From contig NZ_CP144212.1 of the NCBI RefSeq assembly GCF_041378895.1, forward strand, positions 3,209,501 through 3,273,500: a DNA stretch of 64,000 nt, read 5' to 3'. A model generated the notes under the pieces. It was not told the DNA's origin. It was given only the letters and a program-made list of their open reading frames with translations, and ran no database searches. Position numbers and translations under genes: made by a program. Positions within the stretch are counted from its first letter, which is position 1. Each line of letters starts with the position of its first letter. Of this stretch, positions 1-8,784 are shown one piece after another. The DNA comes from Dechloromonas sp. ZY10. Lineage in GTDB: Bacteria; Pseudomonadota; Gammaproteobacteria; Burkholderiales; Rhodocyclaceae.

Positions 1-850
1 GCGCGGCAACATCGCAGGCGGCGAGATTGGTCAGTCCGAAGAGCCCCATGTAAATACGGAATTTGAAGACCAGGTGATCAACCTTGGCGACTTCGACAAA
101 ACTGTTCAGCGCACCGCCGGCAATCACTTGCTCCATGCGCCGCGCCAGCCCGACCACCTCGGCCATGCCCTCGGTGGCAGCCGTGCCGCGCAAGCTGAAA
201 CCGCCGGCTGCGGACGACAAACCGTCCATCGCGGCCTTGGCGGCGACCGAGTTGTGACGCACTCCGGCAACCAGTTCGGAGATTTCGCGCGTCGCCTTGG
301 CCGTACGCTCGGCCAGTTTGCGCACTTCGTCGGCGACGACGGCAAAACCGCGCCCGGACTCGCCGGCACGGGCCGCTTCGATCGCCGCATTCAGCGCCAG
401 CAGATTGGTTTGATCGGCAATATCGTGGATCAACTGGACAATCGCATCGATCTGCTCGGCCTGATTGGCCAGACTACCCACGGCACCGGCCGCCGCAGAG
501 GAGTCGTTGGCCAGTTGCTGCAGGCTGGCCGCAATCTCGGTCGTGACCTGGCCGCTGGCTACCGAAGCCGCTGCCGCCTGCACCGCCTGGGCCCGCTCAT
601 CGCGCAAGACCGCCGCCATCGAACCAAGGCTTTGCTGCGAACCGCCCAGAGTATCGCTGAATGCCGACAGGTGACGCAAAATCTGACGCAGGGTATCGCA
701 TTCGAACTCCTTGGTCCGCCAAGCTGCGGACTGCTCGGCCAACTGCTCCTGCAAGCTCGCATTGCTCGCTTGCAGCACCTGTTTTTCCTGCTCGAGACGG
801 GCAAGCTGCGCCTGCAATTCGCTCACTTCCCTGGCCTTGCTCCAGAACAT
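1..850 (-). CDS. Soluble methyl-accepting chemotaxis protein, C-terminal part beyond window edge
   Basis: Cytoplasmic chemoreceptor that would pass a signal to CheA/CheW. The visible 283 residues begin at an ATG at 850 ([13 protein letters not shown]) and have no membrane segment. A coiled coil (about residues 5-45) leads into a methyl-accepting signalling domain whose conserved hairpin tip is visible at about 140-180, with [18 protein letters not shown] followed by [18 protein letters not shown]. Near the window edge, at about 255-275, [14 protein letters not shown] resembles the start of a chemoreceptor zinc-binding (CZB) domain, whose first ligand is a His in such a context. The 3' end lies outside the window. 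The family call is certain; the CZB assignment is an inference from a short segment. Confidence 0.88.
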   Translation of the reverse strand, partial: MFWSKAREVSELQAQLARLEQEKQVLQASNASLQEQLAEQSAAWRTKEFECDTLRQILRHLSAFSDTLGGSQQSLGSMAAVLRDERAQAVQAAAASVASGQVTTEIAASLQQLANDSSAAAGAVGSLANQAEQIDAIVQLIHDIADQTNLLALNAAIEAARAGESGRGFAVVADEVRKLAERTAKATREISELVAGVRHNSVAAKAAMDGLSSAAGGFSLRGTAATEGMAEVVGLARRMEQVIAGGALNSFVEVAKVDHLVFKFRIYMGLFGLTNLAACDVAA

Positions 851-970
851 CCGCTACTCCTTCGAGGAAACACTACGACTAATTGGTTAACCCGAAATTA
901 TCCCTCCTTGTAACCTTGGTGTCACAGACTCGTCACCATGCGGCGTCAATTGTTTTTCCCGACCGGCAAC

Positions 971-1003
971 AAAAAGGGCGACCCGGTTGCCCGGGTCGCC
1001 CTT
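971..1003 (-). terminator. Rho-independent terminator of gpmI
   Basis: A 13-bp perfect stem (AAGGGCGACCCGG at 974-986 with its complement at 991-1003) and a 4-nt loop lie just downstream of the gpmI stop. On the minus strand the stem runs into five T residues (971-975), the usual intrinsic-terminator form. Confidence 0.85.
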
Positions 1004-1025
1004 CCAGGAGAATCGCCGAAGACGG

Positions 1026-2666
1026 TCAGAGACGGCGCAGCAGGCTTTCGTCCCAGGCCGGATGCGCCTCGTAGCCCAGCAGATTGGCTACCGTCGCAGC
1101 GATATTCGAAAGACCTGCCGTTTCGCTCTGCACCAGAGTCAACTGGCCGCCGGTCGCGTAATCGGCAAGGAGCAAGGGCACCGGGTTCAGGGTGTGGGCG
1201 GTCTTGGCCTTGAAACTACCATCCTTGTTCTGTGCCGGCTGCTTGGTCTTCTTGTCCAGTTCGAACATTTCGTCTGCGTTACCGTGATCGGCAGTGATCA
1301 GCGCAACCCCGCCAGCCGCCTCGACCGCCTTGAGCAGGCGCCCCAAGGACAGATCAACCGCCTCGACCGCCATCCGTGCAGCCTCGAAATTGCCGGTATG
1401 CCCGACCATGTCGCCGTTGGCGAAATTACAACGCAACACCTTGTATTCACCGGATTGGATCGCAGCGATCATCGCGTCGGCGATCTCGGCAGCCTTCATC
1501 CACGGGCGCTGTTCGAAGGGCACCACGTCACTCGGTACTTCGAGATAGGTTTCGCCGGCGAACTTGCCGGAGCGGTTGCCGTTCCAGAAGTAGGTAACGT
1601 GGCCGAATTTCTGGGTTTCGGAGCAGGCAAACTGGGTAATCCCGGCCTTGCTGAACCATTCGCCCGAGGTGTTGGTGATCGCCGGCGGCGGCACCAGGAA
1701 GCGCTTGGGCAGTTGCAGGTCGCCGTCGTATTGCAGCATGCCGGCGTAGGTCACGCTCGGCACACGGATGCGGTCGAATTCCTTGAACTCGGCCTCGACA
1801 AAGGCCCGGGTGATTTCAATCGCGCGATCGCCACGAAAGTTGAAGAAGACGACCGCATCGCCGTCTTCGATCGTGCCGATCGGCTGGCCGTTCTCGGCAA
1901 TCACGAATTCCGGCAGATCCTGGTCGATGGTGCCGGGATTTTGCTCGCGCAGGCCGTTGACCGCAGCAGTGGCATTGGCGAACTGCGGGCCTTGTCCGAG
2001 AACGTGGGTTTTCCAGCCTTTTTCGACCATCGGCCAGTTGGCGTCGTAGCGGTCCATGGTGATGTACTGACGACCGCCGCCCGAGGCGATGCGGGCATCG
2101 AAGCCGCCGGAGGACAGGTCGGCAAGGAAGGCTTCGAAGGGCACGACATAGTCAAGCGCGCTGGTTTCCGGCACATCGCGGCCGTCGAGCAGGGCGTGGA
2201 TGCGCACGGTCTTGACGCCCTCTTCCTTGGCACGAACGACCATGGCCTTGAGGTGATCAATGTGGCTATGCACGTTGCCGTCGGAGAAGAGGCCGATGAA
2301 GTGCACCACGCCACGGCCGGCCTTGGCTCCGGCGACCACTTCCTGCCAGGCGCTGCCGGCCCACAACGTGCCCTCGGCGATGGCATTGGCGACCAGCGCC
2401 GCGCCCTGCGCATAGACCTGGCCGGCGCCGATGGCATTGTGACCGACTTCGGAGTTACCCATGTCGTCATCCGACGGCATCCCGACGGCGGTGCCATGTG
2501 CGCGCAGGCGGATATTCGGACAATTGGCGAAAAGGCGGTCCAGCGTCGGTTTCCTGGCGGCGGCGATGGCGCTGCCGACATCGGTTTTGGGCAGGCCATA
2601 GCCGTCCATCACGACGACCACGACCGGACCGGCAACGCCGGCAAAACGGGAGGATTTCTGCAACAT
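1026..2666 (-). CDS. gpmI: 2,3-bisphosphoglycerate-independent phosphoglycerate mutase
   Basis: Interconverts 3- and 2-phosphoglycerate in glycolysis and gluconeogenesis using two metal ions and a phosphoserine intermediate. The 546-residue product begins with the metal-binding VVVVMDGYG, carries the serine nucleophile in [12 protein letters not shown], and ends with the metal-site segments [10 protein letters not shown] and HTLNPVPLL. It is longer than the usual bacterial enzyme (about 510) and contains blocks such as [16 protein letters not shown], as I recall from the plant-like branch of the family. The ATG at 2666 is chosen; a TTG two codons upstream is possible, and neither has a good ribosome-binding site. 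It is monocistronic, divergent from minC. Confidence 0.95.
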   Translation of the reverse strand: MLQKSSRFAGVAGPVVVVVMDGYGLPKTDVGSAIAAARKPTLDRLFANCPNIRLRAHGTAVGMPSDDDMGNSEVGHNAIGAGQVYAQGAALVANAIAEGTLWAGSAWQEVVAGAKAGRGVVHFIGLFSDGNVHSHIDHLKAMVVRAKEEGVKTVRIHALLDGRDVPETSALDYVVPFEAFLADLSSGGFDARIASGGGRQYITMDRYDANWPMVEKGWKTHVLGQGPQFANATAAVNGLREQNPGTIDQDLPEFVIAENGQPIGTIEDGDAVVFFNFRGDRAIEITRAFVEAEFKEFDRIRVPSVTYAGMLQYDGDLQLPKRFLVPPPAITNTSGEWFSKAGITQFACSETQKFGHVTYFWNGNRSGKFAGETYLEVPSDVVPFEQRPWMKAAEIADAMIAAIQSGEYKVLRCNFANGDMVGHTGNFEAARMAVEAVDLSLGRLLKAVEAAGGVALITADHGNADEMFELDKKTKQPAQNKDGSFKAKTAHTLNPVPLLLADYATGGQLTLVQSETAGLSNIAATVANLLGYEAHPAWDESLLRRL

Positions 2667-2725
2667 GGACAAGAACGGAGAAGGAAGATGAAGGGGGCAA
2701 TTTTACCGTTCACTGCTGCGGCCTA

Positions 2726-2734
2726 TGGGATAAT
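2726..2734 (+). promoter_or_regulatory. Possible extended -10 promoter for minCDE
   Basis: TGGGATAAT in the gpmI-minC intergenic region matches an extended -10 (TGn plus GATAAT), about 44 bases before the minC ATG. No convincing -35 is seen at standard spacing, so this is tentative. Confidence 0.35.
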
Positions 2735-2777
2735 TGCCGCTTTATTAACCTCCGTTCGCCGCCAGATCGCCGCCAGC

Positions 2778-3569
2778 ATGCCGAAAGAAGCACCGATCCA
2801 GTTCAAGGGCACGACCCTGAAAATCATCCTGATCCAGTTGTCGACCGTGGATGTGGCGGCATTGCGGCAAGCCTTGCAGGAACTAACCGGCAACTCGCCG
2901 GATTTCTTCGGCGACGAACTGGCCGTACTCGACTTCAGCGCCGCCGGGGAACTTCCGGCCAGTGCCGACTGGCCGGCGCTGCGACAACTGTTGAGCGAAT
3001 CCGGCCTGCATGCGATTGCTGTCCATGGACTGCCCGCAGCGCTGCTTTCCGGCGCCATTGCCGCCGGTCTGCCGCAAGCTGCGGCCGAAGCCTTTGCCCG
3101 GCGGGCCCCAGGCCGCAGCAGCAGCGAAGCCGCCGAGCCGCCTCCGCCGCCCACCACTCCGGAGCCGATGCCGACCGCGACGCCGGAGCCCACTGCGGCC
3201 CCCAGCGTCGCGCCGGCGCCGGCAACCATGATCGTAGACAAGCCGCTGCGCTCGGGCCAGCGCGTCTATGCCCGTGGCGGCGACCTGATCGTCACCGCCA
3301 TGGTCAGCGCCGGCGCCGAGGTGATTGCCGATGGCAGCATCCACGTTTACGCCCCCTTGCGCGGCCGCGCCCTGGCCGGTGCCAGCGGCGATGCGCAGGC
3401 GCGAATTTTCACCACCAGCCTGGAAGCCGAACTGGTTTCGATTGCCGGGATGTACCGTACCTTCGAGGCCGGAGTTCCTGCCGACCTCGCCCGCCAGCCG
3501 GCGGTCGTCAGCCTGCACCAGGACGGCGATGCCATGAAACTGACCGTGGCAGCGCTCGCCCTCAGATAA
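2778..3569 (+). CDS. minC: Septum site-determining protein MinC
   Basis: Inhibitor of FtsZ ring assembly, acting with MinD at the membrane to block division near the poles. The 263-residue protein has an N-terminal MinC domain (about 1-105, starting [14 protein letters not shown]) and a C-terminal beta-helix domain (about 155-263: [34 protein letters not shown], the MinD- and FtsZ-contacting region of the family). Between them is a Pro/Ala/Thr-rich linker of about 40 residues ([18 protein letters not shown] and onward), which explains the extra length over the E. coli protein (231). First gene of minCDE. The ATG at 2778 starts the conserved region directly. Confidence 0.95.
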   Translation: MPKEAPIQFKGTTLKIILIQLSTVDVAALRQALQELTGNSPDFFGDELAVLDFSAAGELPASADWPALRQLLSESGLHAIAVHGLPAALLSGAIAAGLPQAAAEAFARRAPGRSSSEAAEPPPPPTTPEPMPTATPEPTAAPSVAPAPATMIVDKPLRSGQRVYARGGDLIVTAMVSAGAEVIADGSIHVYAPLRGRALAGASGDAQARIFTTSLEAELVSIAGMYRTFEAGVPADLARQPAVVSLHQDGDAMKLTVAALALR

Positions 3570-3605
3570 ACTTAATCCATTCACATATCCCAGCGAGAAC
3601 CCAAA

Positions 3606-4421
3606 GTGACCCGCATCATCACCGTGACCTCCGGCAAGGGTGGCGTCGGCAAGACCACCACCAGCGCCAGCTTTTCCTCCGGCCTCGCCCTGCGCGGCTT
3701 CAAGACCGCCGTGATCGACTTCGACGTCGGCCTGCGCAACCTCGACCTGATCATGGGCTGCGAACGCCGCGTGGTCTATGACCTGATCAACGTGATCAAC
3801 GGCGAAGCGACGCTGACCCAGGCGCTGATCAAGGACAAGCACTGCGATAACCTGTACGTGTTGCCCGCGTCGCAAACCCGCGACAAGGACGCACTGACCG
3901 AAGCCGGAGTCGAGAAGGTCCTCAAGGAACTCGAACACATGGCCTTCGACTACGTGATCTGCGACTCGCCGGCCGGCATCGAGCACGGCGCGGTGATGGC
4001 GCTGACCTTCGCCGACGAGGCGATTGTCGTGACCAACCCGGAAGTCTCCTCGGTCCGTGACTCCGACCGTATCCTTGGCATCCTCCAGGCCAAATCGCGG
4101 CGCGCCCTCGAAGGCCGCGACCCGGTCAAGGAACACCTGCTGATCACCCGCTACAACCCGGGCCGCGTCGAAGCCGGTGAAATGCTGTCGTACAAGGACA
4201 TCCAGGAAATCCTGCGGGTCGAAATCATCGGCGTCATCCCCGAGTCCGAGGAAGTGCTGCAAGCCTCGAACCAGGGCACCCCGGTCATTCACCAGAAGGA
4301 AAGCGAAGCCGCCGATGCCTATCAGGACGTGATCGCCCGCTTCCTCGGCGAAGCCCGGCCGCTGCGCTTCGTCGACTACGTCAAGCCCGGTCTGCTGAAG
4401 CGCCTGTTCGGAGGCAAGTAA
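3606..4421 (+). CDS. minD: Septum site-determining ATPase MinD
   Basis: Membrane-associated ParA-type ATPase that recruits MinC and oscillates with MinE. The 271 residues open with a GTG start and the deviant Walker A motif GKGGVGKTT (about 10-18), followed by [16 protein letters not shown] and the Walker B-like [14 protein letters not shown]. The C-terminus ([12 protein letters not shown]) is the amphipathic membrane-targeting helix. It lies 36 bases after minC and 1 base before minE, so the three genes form one operon. Confidence 0.97.
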   Translation: MTRIITVTSGKGGVGKTTTSASFSSGLALRGFKTAVIDFDVGLRNLDLIMGCERRVVYDLINVINGEATLTQALIKDKHCDNLYVLPASQTRDKDALTEAGVEKVLKELEHMAFDYVICDSPAGIEHGAVMALTFADEAIVVTNPEVSSVRDSDRILGILQAKSRRALEGRDPVKEHLLITRYNPGRVEAGEMLSYKDIQEILRVEIIGVIPESEEVLQASNQGTPVIHQKESEAADAYQDVIARFLGEARPLRFVDYVKPGLLKRLFGGK

Positions 4422-4422
4422 G

Positions 4423-4677
4423 ATGTCCCTGCTCTCCCTGCTCTTCGGCAACAAGCCAAAATCCGCCCAGGTGGCGAAGGAGCGCTTGCAACTGATCATC
4501 GCCCACGAACGCGATGGCGGCGGCAACGCCAATTTTCTGCCCGAACTGCAACGCGAACTGATCGCAGTGATCTCGAAATACGTCAAGATCAACCAGGACG
4601 ACATCCGCGTGTCGCTGGAAAAGCAGGACCGCTACGAGGTCCTGGAAGTCAATATCGTGCTACCGGAAAAGGACTGA
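4423..4677 (+). CDS. minE: Cell division topological specificity factor MinE
   Basis: Stimulates the MinD ATPase and drives pole-to-pole oscillation. The 84-residue product has the family layout: N-terminal membrane/MinD-binding part [20 protein letters not shown] with the helix [14 protein letters not shown], then the dimerising topological-specificity domain ending in [12 protein letters not shown]. Its ATG is one base after the minD stop, which suggests translational coupling. Confidence 0.97.
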   Translation: MSLLSLLFGNKPKSAQVAKERLQLIIAHERDGGGNANFLPELQRELIAVISKYVKINQDDIRVSLEKQDRYEVLEVNIVLPEKD

Positions 4678-4726
4678 ATCGGCGCCGCGTGGCAGTTCGC
4701 TGCTGCGCGGCCGGTTCTCGCCGGAC

Positions 4727-4752
4727 AAAAAAAGCGGGGCCCGAAGGCCCCG
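4727..4752 (-). terminator. Terminator of the etf operon
   Basis: A 7-bp GC stem (CGGGGCC at 4735-4741, GGCCCCG at 4746-4752) with a CGAA loop is followed on the minus strand by seven T residues (4733-4727). It ends transcription coming from the ETF genes. On the plus strand the T-run is missing, so minE may end elsewhere or use only the hairpin. Confidence 0.8.
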
Positions 4753-4843
4753 TGAAAAAAGAGATGACGGTTGCTGTTCTCCCGTTATCTCTCCCGCAGA
4801 GTGGTCGTTTCGATCAACTGCCCGACCCGGAAGTCAAGACAGT

Positions 4844-5092
4844 TCATCGTTGCAAGGAAGCGTCGGCATTGCTGCCGAACACCACGACCAGGATGACAAA
4901 AATTGCCGCGATGAAAGCCAGTGCCTGCAGGCGTACGCCAAAACCGAGCACCGACATCTGCCAGAGATCAGCCAGACCGCCAAGCAGCAAAGCCAGCACG
5001 GACAGCAACGTCCCCGCGAGCAGCGCGGCAAACGAGCGCCGCAATGCCAGACGCGGAAGCAGGCGGCCCATCGGAGCGGAGGCTGGTTTCAT
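4844..5092 (-). CDS. Small two-TM membrane protein downstream of ETF-QO
   Basis: Unrecognised 82-residue protein. After a basic N-terminus (MKPASAPMGRLLPRLALRR) it has two hydrophobic segments, about 20-42 (SFAALLAGTLLSVLALLLGG) and about 54-74 (ALAFIAAIFVILVVVFG). It begins 12 bases after the ETF-QO stop and is followed by the terminator at 4727-4752, so it is probably the last gene of the etf operon. The ribosome-binding site is weak. Location suggests a link to membrane electron transfer, but nothing in the sequence proves it. Confidence 0.6.
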   Translation of the reverse strand: MKPASAPMGRLLPRLALRRSFAALLAGTLLSVLALLLGGLADLWQMSVLGFGVRLQALAFIAAIFVILVVVFGSNADASLQR

Positions 5093-5104
5093 CGCAATCT
5101 TCGC

Positions 5105-6742
5105 TTACATGTTCGGATAGTTCGGACCGCCGCCACCTTCGGGTACCGTCCACATGATGTTCTGGGTCGGGTCCTTGATGTCGCAGGTCTTGCAGTGCAG
5201 GCAATTCTGGGCGTTGATCTGCAAGCGCGGCTGGCCTTCTTCCTCGCCGAGGATTTCATAAACCCCGGCCGGGCAGTAACGGGTTTCCGGTGCGCCGAAG
5301 CGGGCGTAGTTCACGCTGATCGGCACCGACTCGTCCTTGAGCCGCAAATGGCTGGGCTGGTTTTCCTCGTGGTTGGTCGCCGACAGGAACACCGACGACA
5401 GGCGGTCGAAGGTCAGCTTGCCGTCCGGCTTGGGATAGTCGATCTTCGGATGACTGTTCTTGTCGCCGAGCTGCGTGTGATCCTCGTGATGATGCAGGGT
5501 CCACGGCGCCTTGCCGCCAAAGACGTAGGTGTCGATGGCACCGTAGGCCAGCGCGCCCCACAAGCCCCACTTAAAGGCCGGGCGGATGTTGCGCACTCGA
5601 TACAACTCGTCCCACAACCAGCTTTGCTTGATCTGCTCGCCGTAGGCAGTGGCTTCGCTGCCGGCATTTTCAACGGCGAGGTGGGCAAAGACCGCTTCGG
5701 CCGCGACCATCCCCGACTTCATCGCCATGTGCGTGCCCTTGATCTTGGGCACGTTGAGGAAGCCGGCGGTGTCGCCGACCAGCAGGCCGCCCGGGAAGGT
5801 CAGCTTGGGAATCGACTGGTAACCGCCTTCGGACAGAGCACGGGCGCCGTAGGAAATCCGGCGGGCACCTTCGAAGTAAGCGCGAATCGACGGATGCGTC
5901 TTGTAACGCTGGAATTCTTCGTAGGGCGACAGCCACGGGTTTTTGTAGTCGAGACCGACCACCATCCCGACCGCGACCAGGTTGTTTTCCAGGTGATAGA
6001 GGAAGGAGCCGCCGTAGGTATCGCTCTGCAGCGGCCAACCGACGGTGTGCACGATCAGGCCAGGCTGATGCTTGGCCGGGTCGATCTCCCACAGTTCCTT
6101 GATGCCGATGCCGTAGGTTTGCGGATCGACGCCTTCGCGCAGATTGAATTTGGCCCACAGGTCCTTGGTCAAGGAGCCACGGCAGCCCTCGGCAAAAATC
6201 GTCTGCTTGGCGTGCAGTTCCATCCCCGGCTGGAAGCTGTGCGACGGTTGCCCGTCCTTGCCCAGCCCCATGTCGCCGGTGGCCACGCCCTTGACCGAAC
6301 CGTCCTCGTGATAGAGGACTTCGGCCGCAGCAAAGCCGGGATAGATTTCGACGCCGAGGGCTTCGGCCTGCTCACCCAGCCAGCGGCAGAGGTTGCCGAG
6401 GCTGATGATGTAGTTGCCGTGGTTGCTCATCTGCGGCGGCGTCGGCAGCTTGAACGAGCCACCTTCGCTGAGATAGAGCAGGCGGTCTTCACCGGCCGGC
6501 GTGTTCAGCGGTGCACCGCGTTCCTGCCAGTCGGGGAAGAGCTCGGCCAGCGCACGCGGCTCAAGCACCGCGCCGGAAAGGATATGCGCACCGATTTCGG
6601 AGCCCTTTTCCAGCAGGCACACCGAAACCTCGCGGCCGGCTTCTTCCGCCAGTTGTTTGACGCGGATCGCCGCAGCCAGCCCCGAAGGGCCACCACCGAC
6701 GATCACGACGTCGTATTCCATCGCATCGCGATCAGTACGCAT
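5105..6742 (-). CDS. Electron transfer flavoprotein:ubiquinone oxidoreductase
   Basis: Takes electrons from reduced ETF and passes them to quinone at the inner membrane. The 545-residue product has an N-terminal FAD-binding [12 protein letters not shown] (about 16-27), the central quinone/FAD region, and a C-terminal 4Fe-4S domain with [16 protein letters not shown] plus an upstream RYCPAGVYE cysteine. The ATG at 6742 has GGGAAG upstream; a second ATG seven codons later ([10 protein letters not shown]) has none. It follows etfA by 13 bases. In the family this protein links acyl-CoA and other flavin dehydrogenases to the respiratory chain. Confidence 0.95.
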   Translation of the reverse strand: MRTDRDAMEYDVVIVGGGPSGLAAAIRVKQLAEEAGREVSVCLLEKGSEIGAHILSGAVLEPRALAELFPDWQERGAPLNTPAGEDRLLYLSEGGSFKLPTPPQMSNHGNYIISLGNLCRWLGEQAEALGVEIYPGFAAAEVLYHEDGSVKGVATGDMGLGKDGQPSHSFQPGMELHAKQTIFAEGCRGSLTKDLWAKFNLREGVDPQTYGIGIKELWEIDPAKHQPGLIVHTVGWPLQSDTYGGSFLYHLENNLVAVGMVVGLDYKNPWLSPYEEFQRYKTHPSIRAYFEGARRISYGARALSEGGYQSIPKLTFPGGLLVGDTAGFLNVPKIKGTHMAMKSGMVAAEAVFAHLAVENAGSEATAYGEQIKQSWLWDELYRVRNIRPAFKWGLWGALAYGAIDTYVFGGKAPWTLHHHEDHTQLGDKNSHPKIDYPKPDGKLTFDRLSSVFLSATNHEENQPSHLRLKDESVPISVNYARFGAPETRYCPAGVYEILGEEEGQPRLQINAQNCLHCKTCDIKDPTQNIMWTVPEGGGGPNYPNM

Positions 6743-6755
6743 GACGCTTCCCGAC

Positions 6756-7685
6756 TTAAACGGCGGCCGCCAGTTGCGGCACGGCTTCGAACAGGTCGGC
6801 GACCAGGCCGTAGTCGGCGATCTGGAAGATCGGCGCTTCCGGGTCCTTGTTGATCGCAACGATCACCTTGGAGTCCTTCATCCCGGCCAGGTGCTGGATC
6901 GCGCCGGAGATACCAACGGCGATATAGACCTGCGGCGCGACGATCTTGCCGGTCTGGCCGACCTGGTAGTCGTTGGGCACGAAGCCGGCATCGACCGCGG
7001 CACGGCTGGCGCCGAGCGCGGCGCCGAGCTTGTCGGCGAGCGGTTCGAGCAGCTTGTGGTAGTTCTCGCCACTGCCCAGGCCGCGACCGCCGGAGACGAT
7101 GATCTTGGCGGCGCCCAGTTCGGGACGCTCGGACTTGGTCAGTTCGCGGCCGAGCAGCTTGCTCTGCGCGGTGTCGGCGGCGGCGCCCAGGGCGTCAACG
7201 GCGGCCGCGCCACCGGTGGCGACGGCGTCGAAGGCGGTGGTACGGACGGTGATCACCTTGACCGCGTCGGCGCTCTTGACCGTGGCCAGCGCATTGCCGG
7301 CGTAGATCGGGCGGACGAAGGTATCGGCGGCTTCGACGCCGACGATTTCGGAGATCTGGGCGACGTCGAGCAGCGCGGCGATGCGCGGCGCGACGTTCTT
7401 GCCGAAGGTGGTGGCCGGGGCCAGGATGTGGCTGTAGCCGGCGGCGTTGGCAATCACCAGCGCGGTCAGGTTTTCAGCAGTCTGGTCGGCGTATTGAGCC
7501 GCATCAGCGACCTTGACGGCAGCAACACCGGCGAGGGCGGCGGCTTGTTGGGCGGCGGCGGCGCAGTTGGCACCGGCGACCAGCACGTGGATGTCGCCAC
7601 CGATTTTCTGGGCAGCGGCGACGGTGTTCAGGGTCGCGGCCTTGAGGCTGGCGTTGTCGTGTTCGGCAATAACGAGAATGGTCAT
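6756..7685 (-). CDS. etfA: Electron transfer flavoprotein alpha subunit
   Basis: FAD-carrying subunit of the soluble electron carrier ETF. The 309-residue product begins [15 protein letters not shown] and carries the C-terminal FAD domain: [21 protein letters not shown], then [20 protein letters not shown] and [22 protein letters not shown], ending in the alpha-subunit motif [16 protein letters not shown]. It lies between etfB and ETF-QO with gaps of 12 and 13 bases, with GGGGA before the ATG. The N-terminal half is very Ala/Val-rich but keeps the family fold pattern. Confidence 0.97.
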   Translation of the reverse strand: MTILVIAEHDNASLKAATLNTVAAAQKIGGDIHVLVAGANCAAAAQQAAALAGVAAVKVADAAQYADQTAENLTALVIANAAGYSHILAPATTFGKNVAPRIAALLDVAQISEIVGVEAADTFVRPIYAGNALATVKSADAVKVITVRTTAFDAVATGGAAAVDALGAAADTAQSKLLGRELTKSERPELGAAKIIVSGGRGLGSGENYHKLLEPLADKLGAALGASRAAVDAGFVPNDYQVGQTGKIVAPQVYIAVGISGAIQHLAGMKDSKVIVAINKDPEAPIFQIADYGLVADLFEAVPQLAAAV

Positions 7686-7697
7686 GGTGGCGTCCCC

Positions 7698-8450
7698 TTA
7701 GATCACTTTGGCTTCGTTCTTGAGCTTGCTGACGAGTTCGGCCACGTCAGCCACCTTGACGCCGGCCGAGCGCTTGGCCGGCTCGGCGACTTTCAGCGTG
7801 GTCAGGCGCGGCGCGACGTCTACGCCGAGGTCGGCGGGCTTGAGCGTGTCCAGCGGCTTTTTCTTGGCCTTCATGATGTTGGGCAGGGTCGCGTAGCGCG
7901 GCTCGTTCAGGCGCAGGTCGGTCGAGACCACGGCCGGCAGGCTGATTTCCAGGGTTTCCAGGCCGCCGTCGATTTCGCGGGTAACCTGGGCGCTGTTGCC
8001 GTTCAACACGACTTTGGAGGCGAAGGTGGCTTGCGGCCAGCCTTGCAGCGCGGCCAGCATCTGGCCGACCTGGTTGGCGTCGTCGTCAATCGCCTGCTTG
8101 CCGCAGATCACCAGTTGCGGTGCTTCCTTGGCGCAAACGGCCTTGAGCAGCTTGGCCACGGCCAGCGGTTGCAGATCGACATCGCCGCAATCGACGAGGA
8201 TGCCACGATCGGCACCGATCGCCATCGCCGTGCGCAGGGTTTCCTGGCAAGCGGCAACGCCGCAGGAAACGACCACCACTTCGGTCGCAACGCCGGCTTC
8301 CTTGAGGCGCACGGCCTCTTCCACCGCGATTTCGTCGAACGGGTTCATGCTCATCTTGACGTTCGCCAGATCCACACCCGAACCGTCCGCCTTGACGCGA
8401 ACCTTGACGTTGTAATCCACCACCCGCTTCACGGGAACGAGAATTTTCAT
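7698..8450 (-). CDS. etfB: Electron transfer flavoprotein beta subunit
   Basis: AMP-binding subunit of ETF, 250 residues, starting [20 protein letters not shown]. Typical beta-subunit features are [16 protein letters not shown], the GADRGILVD and [15 protein letters not shown] segments that line the AMP site, and [16 protein letters not shown] near the end. AAAGG lies 9 bases before the ATG. First gene of an operon etfB-etfA-ETF-QO-small membrane protein. The reading frame stays open upstream of the ATG, but the extra residues look non-coding. Confidence 0.96.
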   Translation of the reverse strand: MKILVPVKRVVDYNVKVRVKADGSGVDLANVKMSMNPFDEIAVEEAVRLKEAGVATEVVVVSCGVAACQETLRTAMAIGADRGILVDCGDVDLQPLAVAKLLKAVCAKEAPQLVICGKQAIDDDANQVGQMLAALQGWPQATFASKVVLNGNSAQVTREIDGGLETLEISLPAVVSTDLRLNEPRYATLPNIMKAKKKPLDTLKPADLGVDVAPRLTTLKVAEPAKRSAGVKVADVAELVSKLKNEAKVI

Positions 8451-8549
8451 GTCTGCCAACCTTTCCAAAAACAGCGCCTGCCGCTTCTGCGGGCAGCGGC
8501 GCGGAAAATGCCTTGAATTTGCGTTATATCGCGGTCTTTGATGTAACGA

Positions 8550-8573
8550 CGCCGTTGCGTTGCCGCAACGGCG
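8550..8573. repeat. GC-rich hairpin in etfB leader
   Basis: Perfect 10-bp inverted repeat CGCCGTTGCG / CGCAACGGCG around a 4-base loop, without a T-run. It lies about 100 bases upstream of etfB in the transcribed direction, so it could fold in the etfB leader RNA or be a DNA-binding site. Confidence 0.5.
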
Positions 8574-8678
8574 CGTCACTTGCTGTGCTCTTCGCAAGGA
8601 AGAACGCTGTTCTCTTTTATAGGTCTTTACTGCTGGAGCGAAGAATCGCAAAACACTCTTGCAGAACTTTTCCGCGAA

Positions 8679-8695
8679 TGTAACGAATCGTTACA
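8679..8695. promoter_or_regulatory. Candidate operator palindrome TGTAACGA-A-TCGTTACA
   Basis: Two perfect 8-base inverted half-sites around one central A, about 90 bases upstream of the hybrid kinase ATG and about 230 bases from etfB. A further direct half-site TGTAACGA is at 8542-8549. The form is typical of a dimeric regulator binding site; the regulator is unknown. Confidence 0.5.
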
Positions 8696-8718
8696 AGCGG
8701 GCAAAAAAACGTCTTTTT

Positions 8719-8732
8719 CACGGTCGACCGTG
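8719..8732. repeat. GTCGAC palindromic repeat, copy 1
   Basis: Perfect 14-bp palindrome CACGGTCGACCGTG. Its left flank, CAAAAAAACGTCTTTTT (8702-8718), and right flank, GGAAATGGCAAAAAACGGC, both resemble the A-run/T-run core seen between the paired motifs of the copies near 54523, 54953 and 57357. Lies between etfB and the hybrid kinase, 53 bases upstream of the kinase start. Confidence 0.75.
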
Positions 8733-8784
8733 GAAATGGCAAAAAACGGCTGAAACTCGCGGCGCCGGCCAGTAAAATCAGCCG

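Larger units (their letters stand above)
8451..8784. other. Divergent intergenic region etfB / hybrid kinase
   Basis: This 334-base gap has no gene. It holds a GC hairpin (8550-8573), a half-site TGTAACGA (8542-8549), a minus-strand TATAAA (8617-8622) that could be a -10 for etfB, a perfect 8-1-8 palindrome (8679-8695) and one copy of the GTCGAC palindromic repeat (8719-8732). It must contain promoters for both flanking genes. Confidence 0.7.

Noticed and set aside
4850..6850. Long plus-strand open frame opposite ETF-QO, and similar ones opposite gpmI, kup, pilY1, prkA and rlmI
   Set aside because: Each mirrors a well-supported gene in frame and length; none has a ribosome-binding site or family motif.
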